32,369 nucleotides of DNA from Bryobacteraceae bacterium. Its GTDB lineage: Bacteria; Acidobacteriota; Terriglobia; Bryobacterales; Bryobacteraceae. Positions 1 through 6,880 of this stretch are shown here, one piece after another (the first letter of the stretch is position 1; every line of letters starts with the position of its first letter). A program made the position numbers and the translations under genes. The stretch is from positions 1-32,369 of the forward strand of contig JAPWUP010000022.1 of the NCBI GenBank assembly GCA_028275505.1, read 5' to 3'. Below the pieces are notes generated by a model. That model ran no database searches and had not been told where the DNA came from. It saw only the letters and a program-made list of their open reading frames with translations.

Positions 1-193
1 CGGGCAGATCCGAGAGGTCTTTGACGTCGACTTGGAGCAGGCCGAAGGCCGGCCAGCTGAGTTTCTCAGCGGCCAGGCTTCGGGCTGGGGGACGTGGCTT
101 TTTGCGGCGCTGGCTGCGTCCGGACTCCTTGAGGATGCGGGCGATGGTGCCGGTCGAGCAAGACAGGTCACGCGAATTCAGGGTCCTGGCTGC
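1..193 (-). pseudogene. Transposase/integrase fragment (IS481- or IS3-like), cut by the window edge
   Basis: The minus strand is open for 64 codons from a stop at 194-196 to the left edge, with no ATG in the frame. The translation holds a helix-turn-helix-like stretch (STGTIARILKESGRSQRRKK), a basic proline-rich linker and then QVDVKDL. That last motif resembles the first catalytic aspartate region of DDE transposases (WQ-x-D-x-K-Y/D-L). The in-frame stop just upstream and the missing start suggest a decayed or frameshifted copy, although the rest lies outside the window. The family assignment rests on these short motifs only. It could also be a non-IS integrase-like protein. Confidence 0.5.
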
Positions 194-220
194 TCATGAT
201 TTCCCGCTAGGATAGGTCAA

Positions 221-287
221 GGCACAAGGCGTTCCTCCCGATTGGGTGGTAATCCGAAAGGATAGCGGAAAAGAACGTTCTTGTGCC
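221..287. repeat. Imperfect inverted repeat beside the transposase fragment
   Basis: GGCACAAG at 221-228 is the exact reverse complement of CTTGTGCC at 280-287, and the inner flanks (GCGTTC versus GAACGTT) continue the pairing imperfectly. It lies directly upstream of the minus-strand transposase fragment, so it may be an element end or a transcript hairpin. No target-site duplication is identifiable. Confidence 0.35.
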
Positions 288-358
288 GACATGTTTTTAA
301 GCCTCGGCGGCGCCAGGCCAGCTCCCAGCTGAGGGCGCTGGGGGTCCGGGCGGGCCGT

Positions 359-411
359 TTGGGTTTGTCCCCTTCGCCTTAGCTACGCTTCGGCTTCGGG
401 GACAAACCCAA
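359..411. repeat. 14-bp perfect inverted repeat with 25-base loop
   Basis: TTGGGTTTGTCCCC (359-372) is the exact reverse complement of GGGGACAAACCCAA (398-411). The loop is pyrimidine-rich, with CTTCGG-like pieces. There is no T-tract, so it is not a classical terminator. It may be a REP/MITE-like mobile hairpin or an element end, lying between the transposase fragment and receptor 1. The stretch 288-516 otherwise shows no gene. Confidence 0.6.
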
Positions 412-516
412 GCTTTGTAGCATGCGTTGGAATTGCTTCCACATTTGCTCGGTGAACAACCTCAGCCGAGGTGGGTCAGCATGTGCCTGGGCAGGAAAGA
501 TGACCCAATTCGCGGG

Positions 517-545
517 TTGACCGGGGGACTGCGGGGTAGTATAAT
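517..545 (+). promoter_or_regulatory. Sigma70-type promoter of receptor 1
   Basis: TTGACC (517-522), a 17-base spacer and a perfect TATAAT (540-545). The predicted transcript start near 552 leaves a leader of about 19 bases before the ATG at 571. The ribosome binding site GGGAGGT (560-566) falls inside that leader. The -35 sits in GGGTTGAC (514-521), a context shared with two other promoters in this window. Confidence 0.7.
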
Positions 546-570
546 CGGGCGAACCAAACGGGAGGTTTTC

Positions 571-3500
571 ATGGGTTGGGTAAACAAGGCATGCGTGGCA
601 ATTGCACTGGCGCTGGCGGCTGAGTACGTTTGCGCCCAGGCAGGTTTGGGCAGCATTACCGGGACGGTGGCGGACTCGAGCGGCTCGGTGGTCGTGGGCG
701 CCGAGGTGAGGCTGCTGGAGATCAACACGAGGCAGGTCCGAACCACCGTCAGCAACGAGGCCGGCCTGTTCACGTTCCCCTCCTTGGTAGCGGGTTCGTA
801 CCAGCTCACCATCACGGCCAAGGGGTTCAAAGAGAAGACGCTTTCCAACCTCACTCTCAATGCATTCCAGCAGCTCGGCCTTGGGACCATCATGCTCGAG
901 ATCGGCGAAGGTCCTTCGACGCTGGTGACGGTGACGGCTGAGCAGCAGCTCGTCAAGGATTCAGCCGTGCGTTACGACACCATCCAGGCGCGGGCGGTAG
1001 CGGACATGCCCCTGAACGGGCGGAACTGGGCGACCCTGCTGAAGGCTTTGCCCGGGGCCAATCCTCTCAATCGCAACGCCTACGCCGGGCGGGAATATTC
1101 CTATGACGGCTTCGGGGATTTCCGCATCAACGGCAAGGCTCCGAACCAGACCCAGGTGAATCTGGACGGCGGCGACGTGGTGGATCATGGCAACGACACC
1201 AAGACCACCGTGGCCCCCAGCCTGGAGTCCATCCAGGAAATTTCCGTGCTCACGAACAACTTCCAGGCGGAGTACGGTAACAAAGGCGGGGTGGTGATCA
1301 ACATCGTGACCAAGTCGGGCACGAATGAGTTCCGCGGTACGCTCTGGAATCACTTCCGCCACGAGAAACTCAACGCCAACGACTGGGATCGCAACTATAA
1401 CGGCCAGCCGCGGCGGAAGTACCGCTATAACTACTTCGGCGGCAACCTGGGCGGTCCCATCCGCAAGAACAAACTCTTTTTCTTTTACAACTACGAGAAC
1501 TACAAGCAATCCACCCCGCCGGGCATCATCAACAGCCGGGTGCCCACACTGCTGGAAAGAGAGGGGGACTTCTCGCAGACCATCAACCCGGACGGCTCGC
1601 GGCCCATCATTTATTATCCGGGGACGCGCACGGCCGGCAACCCGCAGCCCTTCCCGAATAACATCGTGCCCAAGTCGCTCTTCGATCCTCTAGGCTACAG
1701 GCTCATGAAACTGTATCCGGAGCCCAACTTCGCGGGAAACATAAGCTACAACCACGTTTTCGAGTACCAGCGCAAGTTCCCGCGCTTTTCCAATGTAGGG
1801 AAGGTGGACTGGAACATAAACGACCGCTGGCGCGCCTACGGCCGTTACTCGGAGGACGGCGGCACCATGACGGAGCGTCTGACCTGGGTGGCGAATTGCG
1901 TGACACCGGCCTGCGTCGTCCTGTGGCACCGGCCCGATCGCTCGGCCGTGGGAACGGTGACCGGCATGCTGTCGCCCACCTTCGTCAACGAGAGCATGGT
2001 GAACTGGACTTTCGATTATCCGCTGACCGGCCTGGAGGACTCGCTGGATCCGGCGGGCACCACCAAGAAGGGTAACGGGCTGTCGGACCTGCCCTTGGCT
2101 TTTCCCTCGTGGAACGACGTGCTCCCCAATATCAGCGTTTCAGGGTATCCCACCATTGACTTCCGGCGTTTTCCATGGTATGCGCGGCTGAATGTCTACC
2201 AGGTGACGAACAATTCGACCTGGACGCGGGGTTCACACATCGTGAAGTTCGGCTTTCAATTCATTCACAACTACAAGGACGAAATTGACGGCTCGAACTA
2301 CAAGGGCCAGTTCGATTTCGGCGTGAGCGCCAGCGAGTTCGACACCGGCTACAGCCCGGCGAACTTGCTGGTCGGCGCCGTGGCCCGCTTCCAGCAGACC
2401 TCCAACATGCACCGGAAGTACTCGCTTTACCGGGACTATCACGCTTTTATCCAGGACACGTGGAAAGTGCGCCCCGACCTGACGCTGGATTTCGGCGTGC
2501 GTTTCTATCACGTTCCCACCGAATTCAATACGCGGCCCGAAAAGACGCTGGATGCTGCCTTTTTCCCGGACCGCTGGGACCCGGCCAAGGCGCCGCGCAT
2601 TTATGTGCCCGATCCCAAGAATCCGAGCCGGGTCATTGATCCGGCTTATCCCGACGCGCCGCTGTCGGCAGTTCTGAGCACGCCGCTGCGCTATTCGCTG
2701 GTGCCCGGCTCGGGCGATCCTTTCAATGGCGTGGTAGCCTTGGGCCGAAACGGCATCGGGAAGAACGGCATCGCGAACCCGGGTTGGTTGTTGGTGGCCC
2801 CGAGGGCGGGCGTCGCGTGGTCGCCTTTCGGACCAAAAACCGTGATCCGGCTCGGTTTTGGCTGGGCTTACAACCGGAACAGCATTGTGGACGCCATCAA
2901 TAATTTCGAGAATGCCCTGGCGGACGTGGCCGACTACCGCCTGACCAGCCTGCGCACCCTGGGCGCGCCGACAACCGTCCGAGTCATCTCGCCCCGGAGT
3001 TTCGGCGCGCAGGATTCCAGCAACTTCCATCTGCCTGTGGTTTACGACTACAGCGTGACGTTGCAGAGGGAACTGATCTGGAACATGGTGCTCGATATCG
3101 GCTACGTGGGCAACATTCAGCGCCACCAACCGATCAACTTCAACATCAACAGCATTCCGCCTGGGACAGCCTGGGATCCGAAATATGTGGATCCGGCCAA
3201 CCGTGGTTACAACTTTGCCGGCCCCGTCTCCACCGCCAACCCCAACCCGCTGCCGGGCAGCAATGTGATGGACGCCATCGTGATGCGCCCCTACCGGGGC
3301 ATGAACACCCTCACGTTGACCAGCAACGCGGGTAACAACCGGTACCACTCGCTGCAAACTTCACTGAACAAGCGCTACGGGCACGGCCTGACGCTCATGC
3401 TCAACTGGACCTGGGCGCACACTTTCTCAGGACAGGAGAATGTCGGGCTATACAATTACAACTGGCGCAAATACACTGGCTTCACACTGGGCGCGGACCG

Positions 3501-4200
3501 ACGCCACGTGGTCAACGTGAACTACATCTATGAAATTCCCAAGCTCGCGCAGAAAGCCGGCCTCGGCCATTCTTTCTGGAAGGCGCTGCTGGATGACTGG
3601 CAGGTGGCTCACATGCTAACCTTTTTCACCGGGCAGAACTTTTCCCCCAGTTACGGCATTCAGCAGGCGAACACAACCAGCGGCATAGGTCTCAGCCTGA
3701 TCTTCCTGGGTACGCCGGATCTGGCGCCGCGGCCTCTCATTTTGGGCAACCCGAACGAACTCCCGGCCAAGGATTTCGCTCATCGCTGGGATCCTGGCAA
3801 GATCGCGCCGTCCGGTTTCTTCCCCGAGTTTGACGGCACCGGCAGCCGGAACTTTTTGGCAGGCTATGGCACGTTCAACAACGACGTCACGCTGACCAAG
3901 CAGGTGCCCGTGACCGAGCGTGTCAAACTGGAGATCCGGGCCAGTTTCTACAACCCGTTCAACCAGGTCCGGCGGACGAGTTACAACGCCTCGGTCACGT
4001 TCAAGGCCCGAGGTGCGCGTTTTGAGGATGGCTTTTACGTCTACAACACACCCGAGCAGCTAGAGGCGCGACTGCGCGCCACCGGCCAGAGTGATCCGCG
4101 CGTGCTTTATAACACCTATCGCGGCGGCGTTGGGCACATGAACGTGACCGCAGTCGAACCCATGCGGATCATCGAGATCGGCATGCGGTTGCGTTTTTAG
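571..4200 (+). CDS. Oar-like TonB-dependent receptor with carboxypeptidase-regulatory-like domain (receptor 1)
   Basis: Predicted outer-membrane receptor/porin of 1,209 residues. The frame is open back to a TTG at 427. I place the start at ATG 571, because a promoter (517-545) and a ribosome binding site (560-566) lie inside the longer version and a signal peptide follows directly (MGWVNKACVAIALALAAEYV, cleavage near AQA). Residues about 27-107 form a beta-sandwich regulatory-like domain (GSITGTVADSSGSVVVGAEV). Residues about 115-260 are the plug, with LNGRNW and the IVTKSGTNEFRGTLW motif. The rest is the barrel, with an aromatic C-terminus (MRLRF) typical of Bam-inserted proteins. No clear TonB box is seen. 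The ligand is unknown; a polysaccharide fragment is the usual guess for this family. It ends 45 bases from the convergent GntR gene. Confidence 0.9.
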   Translation: MGWVNKACVAIALALAAEYVCAQAGLGSITGTVADSSGSVVVGAEVRLLEINTRQVRTTVSNEAGLFTFPSLVAGSYQLTITAKGFKEKTLSNLTLNAFQQLGLGTIMLEIGEGPSTLVTVTAEQQLVKDSAVRYDTIQARAVADMPLNGRNWATLLKALPGANPLNRNAYAGREYSYDGFGDFRINGKAPNQTQVNLDGGDVVDHGNDTKTTVAPSLESIQEISVLTNNFQAEYGNKGGVVINIVTKSGTNEFRGTLWNHFRHEKLNANDWDRNYNGQPRRKYRYNYFGGNLGGPIRKNKLFFFYNYENYKQSTPPGIINSRVPTLLEREGDFSQTINPDGSRPIIYYPGTRTAGNPQPFPNNIVPKSLFDPLGYRLMKLYPEPNFAGNISYNHVFEYQRKFPRFSNVGKVDWNINDRWRAYGRYSEDGGTMTERLTWVANCVTPACVVLWHRPDRSAVGTVTGMLSPTFVNESMVNWTFDYPLTGLEDSLDPAGTTKKGNGLSDLPLAFPSWNDVLPNISVSGYPTIDFRRFPWYARLNVYQVTNNSTWTRGSHIVKFGFQFIHNYKDEIDGSNYKGQFDFGVSASEFDTGYSPANLLVGAVARFQQTSNMHRKYSLYRDYHAFIQDTWKVRPDLTLDFGVRFYHVPTEFNTRPEKTLDAAFFPDRWDPAKAPRIYVPDPKNPSRVIDPAYPDAPLSAVLSTPLRYSLVPGSGDPFNGVVALGRNGIGKNGIANPGWLLVAPRAGVAWSPFGPKTVIRLGFGWAYNRNSIVDAINNFENALADVADYRLTSLRTLGAPTTVRVISPRSFGAQDSSNFHLPVVYDYSVTLQRELIWNMVLDIGYVGNIQRHQPINFNINSIPPGTAWDPKYVDPANRGYNFAGPVSTANPNPLPGSNVMDAIVMRPYRGMNTLTLTSNAGNNRYHSLQTSLNKRYGHGLTLMLNWTWAHTFSGQENVGLYNYNWRKYTGFTLGADRRHVVNVNYIYEIPKLAQKAGLGHSFWKALLDDWQVAHMLTFFTGQNFSPSYGIQQANTTSGIGLSLIFLGTPDLAPRPLILGNPNELPAKDFAHRWDPGKIAPSGFFPEFDGTGSRNFLAGYGTFNNDVTLTKQVPVTERVKLEIRASFYNPFNQVRRTSYNASVTFKARGARFEDGFYVYNTPEQLEARLRATGQSDPRVLYNTYRGGVGHMNVTAVEPMRIIEIGMRLRF

Positions 4201-4209
4201 CCGCGTCGA

Positions 4210-4228
4210 GCAACCTGGGCGCGGTTGC
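4210..4228. terminator. Candidate bidirectional hairpin between convergent genes
   Basis: GCAACC (4210-4215) and GGTTGC (4223-4228) form a 6-bp stem with a 7-base loop in the 45-base gap between receptor 1 and the convergent GntR gene. There is no T-tract on either side, so any terminator function is inferred from position only. Confidence 0.35.
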
Positions 4229-4245
4229 CGGGCGACGGGCCGCGC

Positions 4246-5064
4246 TCAAGGCTGGTCCGAGCTGGCGACCGGGGCGCCGGCCTCCGCGGGCCGCTGCACG
4301 GGGAACAGTGTGAACACGTAATCCGCGGTGGACTGATCGTAGCCGATCACGCGGAACAGGCGCTCGGCTGCGCGGGCCAGGTGCTCATCCATCAGTTGAC
4401 CGGCCTGCTCGGCATCCCGGCGAAACACGGCTTCCAGCACGGCATTGTGCTCGCCCACGATACTGGCGACGACATCGGAACGATTCACGGCGCGGCTGAT
4501 CCAGACCTCGAGCAGAAGGCGCATGCCATGCAACAGATGCTCGAGCACCGCGTTGTGGCTGGCCCGCGCCAGCCGTATGTGGTACTCGACGTCGTACCTG
4601 GCGGCTTCGGCGGGGTCGGCCACTGCATCGGCCATGCGCCGCATGACGGCCTCGAGCTCTTGCCGGTCCGAGTCGTCATGGCGCAAAGCGGCCAGACGCA
4701 CAGCGCCCACCTCGAGGACGCGCCGGGCTTCGATTACCTCGTGCACCTTGCAGCGATGAATCATCATGGCCAGCCCGATCAGCTTGCCGAGCACGGCGCT
4801 GCCTGGCTGGGCCACATAGGTTCCCGAGCCCTGGCGGACTTCCACGGCGCCAATGAAGGCGAGTGAGCGAATCGCTTCACGCACGGTGGAGCGGCCGACG
4901 CCCAAGCGCTCGCATAGCACCTGCTCGGTAGGAAGACGGGAACCGGGTTCCGAAGTGGCAATCAACTGGGCCAGGCGGGAGGTGACCTCGAGGTGCAGAT
5001 CGGGCTTGTACAGGGGGGTGTCCAAAATGCCGCGGAACTGTGCTGGGTTGGCGGTGGGCGGCAT
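4246..5064 (-). CDS. GntR-family transcriptional regulator, FadR/FCD subfamily
   Basis: DNA-binding regulator, 272 residues from the chosen ATG at 5064. An AGAGG lies about 10 bases upstream. In-frame alternatives are ATG 5094/5091 and TTG 5115. Residues about 22-85 are the GntR winged helix (LPTEQVLCERLGVGRSTVRE, followed by the wing VRQGSGTYV). Residues about 105-235 are the all-helical FCD ligand domain, with its metal-site pattern visible: D-x3-H in DVEYHIRLA, then H in GEHNAVLE and H in MDEHLARA. FCD regulators usually sense a small organic acid or sugar acid bound at that metal. The gene is divergent from the acid-sugar kinase operon across a 274-base gap carrying that operon's promoter, so it is the likely repressor of the operon. 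Confidence 0.9.
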   Translation of the reverse strand: MPPTANPAQFRGILDTPLYKPDLHLEVTSRLAQLIATSEPGSRLPTEQVLCERLGVGRSTVREAIRSLAFIGAVEVRQGSGTYVAQPGSAVLGKLIGLAMMIHRCKVHEVIEARRVLEVGAVRLAALRHDDSDRQELEAVMRRMADAVADPAEAARYDVEYHIRLARASHNAVLEHLLHGMRLLLEVWISRAVNRSDVVASIVGEHNAVLEAVFRRDAEQAGQLMDEHLARAAERLFRVIGYDQSTADYVFTLFPVQRPAEAGAPVASSDQP

Positions 5065-5201
5065 GGATATCTGACCTCTTTTCTCTTTCATCATCGTACC
5101 GTTGCGTTCACCCAAGGAGCAAACGTAGAGTTGCGAGTCCGGTTCCAGTGGAGGGGAAGGCGGGAGCGCGAGATAGGGCTAACCGGCAGCAAGATTCTGG
5201 C

Positions 5202-5230
5202 TTGACAAGATAAGACGTCAGACGTAGAAT
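5202..5230 (+). promoter_or_regulatory. Strong promoter of the kinase operon with overlapping operator candidate
   Basis: Perfect TTGACA (5202-5207), a spacer of exactly 17 bases, and TAGAAT (5225-5230, five of six consensus). The spacer carries AGACGTC followed by AGACGTA (a GACGT direct repeat, the first copy a GACGTC palindrome). That is a plausible site for the divergent GntR protein to block RNA polymerase. The predicted transcript start is near 5237. Confidence 0.75.
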
Positions 5231-5243
5231 AACCGCAGAAGCG

Positions 5244-5342
5244 ATGGTCCTTCACCTCGGGCATTGCTCGGCTTGCTTCTATGACCTCCAACCGGGCCGG
5301 GAAGACCGCGGATCGGCGCAGACGCATAGGAGCCTGCGATGA
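5244..5342 (+). CDS. Possible 32-residue leader ORF overlapping the kinase start
   Basis: ATG at 5244, only about 7 bases after the predicted transcript start, opens a 32-codon frame. Its TGA (5340-5342) overlaps the kinase ATG (5339-5341) as ATGA. It has only a weak ribosome-binding sequence (GCAGAAG). The peptide (MVLHLGHCSACF...) matches nothing I recognise. It could serve translational coupling of the kinase or be a chance frame. Confidence 0.3.
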   Translation: MVLHLGHCSACFYDLQPGREDRGSAQTHRSLR

Positions 5343-6790
5343 CCAGAGCGCTGCACCGTCCGACGACTCCGATTTCCGCCGCCGACGTGCTGCGCCGCTT
5401 GCCTGCCGAGTGGCCCGAAGACCTGTTGCCGGCAATTCGCGCCGAAATCGAGGCTTCGGGCAGCAAGCTGATCGTGCTGGACGATGATCCCACCGGCACG
5501 CAAACTGTTCGGAATGTCCCCGTGTTGACCCGGTGGGACGTGGAGCTCCTGACCGCAGAGCTGAACCAGCCCGGGAGCACCTGCTACATTCTGACCAACT
5601 CGCGGAGCCTCGGCGGCGAGGAGGCCCGAAGGCTCGCCTCATGCATCGTGCGCAATCTGATGGCGGCTTCGGCACGGGCGGGGCGCCCGGTCCGGGTGCT
5701 CAGCCGCAGCGACTCGACGCTTCGCGGTCATTTCCCCCACGAAACCGAGGGCATCGTAGAGGCCTTGGGGTTCGAACCGGATGCCTTGGTGTTGGCGCCG
5801 TTTTTCCTGGAGGGCGGGCGGCTGACGGTCGGCGACGTCCACTACGTGCGAGAGGGAGAAGATCTGGTCCCCGCGGGGATGACGGAGTTCGCGCGCGATC
5901 CGGCCTTCGGGTATCGGAGCTCGAATCTGCGCGAGTGGGTCGTGGAGAAGACCGGGGGACGAATTCGGCCGGAGCAGGTGGATTCGCTGTCTCTGGAAGA
6001 AATCCGGCAAGGAGGACCGGACCGCGTGTTGGAGCGCCTGCTGGCCGCACCGCGGGGCAAGGTCTGGATCGTGAATGCGGCGGCGATGTCCGACGTGCAA
6101 GTCGTGGCGTTGGCGCTGCTTCGCGCGGAACGTTACGGCCTCAAGGTATTGTGTCGCACAGCGGCGTCGTTCGTGCCTGCCTACGGCGGCCTGGAACCAG
6201 CCGCTTTGCTCGACGGCCACGACTTCTCTCCGTGCGGAGGCGGAGGGTTGATCCTCGTGGGTTCCTTCGTGCCGCGCACGACACGGCAGCTTGCCGAACT
6301 GCTCGCACACGGCGGCTGCGTGTCGCTCGAGCTGGAGGCGGCCGCGCTGCTGGATCCTGAAAAGCGACCGCACGAGGTTGAGAAGGCCGGCGAGTTCGCT
6401 TCGAGGACGATGGCTGAGGGGCGACACGCCGTGATTTACACCAGTCGCCAGGTGATCCATGGTCGCACGCGTGAGGAAAGCCTGGTGATTCAGCGCACAA
6501 TCTCGCAAGCGTTAATCGAGGTGGTGCGCCGACTCGAGGTGCGGCCGCGGTTCCTGGTGGCCAAGGGCGGCATTACGGCCAGCGACGTCGCGACGGAGGG
6601 GCTGGGAGTGGTCCGGGCCGACGTTCTCGGTCCAATCGTGCCCGGGGTTCCGGTTTGGAAGCTGGGGCCGGAAAGCCGGTTTCCCGGGATGCCGCTCGTG
6701 GTTTTCCCGGGCAACGTCGGGGGCCCCGAGTCCCTGGTCGAAACTTTGCGGCGCTTGGATGGACAGCGCAAGGAGGACGCGCCATGTTGA
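5339..6790 (+). CDS. Four-carbon acid-sugar kinase family protein (DUF1537)
   Basis: ATP-dependent cytosolic kinase, 483 residues. AGGAG at 5328-5332 sets the ATG at 5339. The N-terminal substrate-binding domain has the family signature DDDPTGTQT (residues 48-56) and SRSDSTLRGHFP. The C-terminal nucleotide-binding domain has KGGITASDV (from residue 409) and FPGNVGG (456-462), all intact. Characterised members phosphorylate the terminal hydroxyl of D-threonate, L-threonate, 3-oxo-tetronates or 3-oxo-isoapionate. The sequence alone does not tell which. It is the first full-length gene of the run, with transketolase halves and an ExuT-like carrier downstream. Its usual partners (PdxA2-type dehydrogenase, OtnC aldolase, OtnI isomerase) are absent, so a non-canonical pathway is likely. 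Confidence in the family is high, in the substrate low. Confidence 0.9.
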   Translation: MTRALHRPTTPISAADVLRRLPAEWPEDLLPAIRAEIEASGSKLIVLDDDPTGTQTVRNVPVLTRWDVELLTAELNQPGSTCYILTNSRSLGGEEARRLASCIVRNLMAASARAGRPVRVLSRSDSTLRGHFPHETEGIVEALGFEPDALVLAPFFLEGGRLTVGDVHYVREGEDLVPAGMTEFARDPAFGYRSSNLREWVVEKTGGRIRPEQVDSLSLEEIRQGGPDRVLERLLAAPRGKVWIVNAAAMSDVQVVALALLRAERYGLKVLCRTAASFVPAYGGLEPAALLDGHDFSPCGGGGLILVGSFVPRTTRQLAELLAHGGCVSLELEAAALLDPEKRPHEVEKAGEFASRTMAEGRHAVIYTSRQVIHGRTREESLVIQRTISQALIEVVRRLEVRPRFLVAKGGITASDVATEGLGVVRADVLGPIVPGVPVWKLGPESRFPGMPLVVFPGNVGGPESLVETLRRLDGQRKEDAPC

Positions 6791-6838
6791 GCCCCGGCGC
6801 CGGGTCCGTCCAGCTTCCGCAGGCAATTGGCATAACGG

Positions 6839-6858
6839 CGAGGATGGAACCATCCTCG
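6839..6858 (+). promoter_or_regulatory. Perfect 9-bp stem-loop just upstream of receptor 2
   Basis: CGAGGATGG (6839-6847) and CCATCCTCG (6850-6858) pair perfectly. Ten bases later the ribosome binding site AGGAGGT (6869-6875) leads to ATG 6881. In the 90-base gap between kinase and receptor, this hairpin could be an mRNA processing or stability element, or a partial transcription stop. A second palindrome, CCCGGCGCCGGG, lies at 6793-6804. Confidence 0.5.
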
Positions 6859-6880
6859 ATCCATTCCCAGGAGGTTTGAA

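Noticed and set aside
427-570. Upstream extension of receptor 1 to a TTG at 427
   Set aside because: The extension contains a full promoter and the ribosome binding site, and would bury the signal peptide 48 residues inside.
2233-3357. 374-codon minus-strand frame inside receptor 1
   Set aside because: Shadow of the receptor on the opposite strand in GC-rich DNA; His/Arg/Val-rich translation with no domain.
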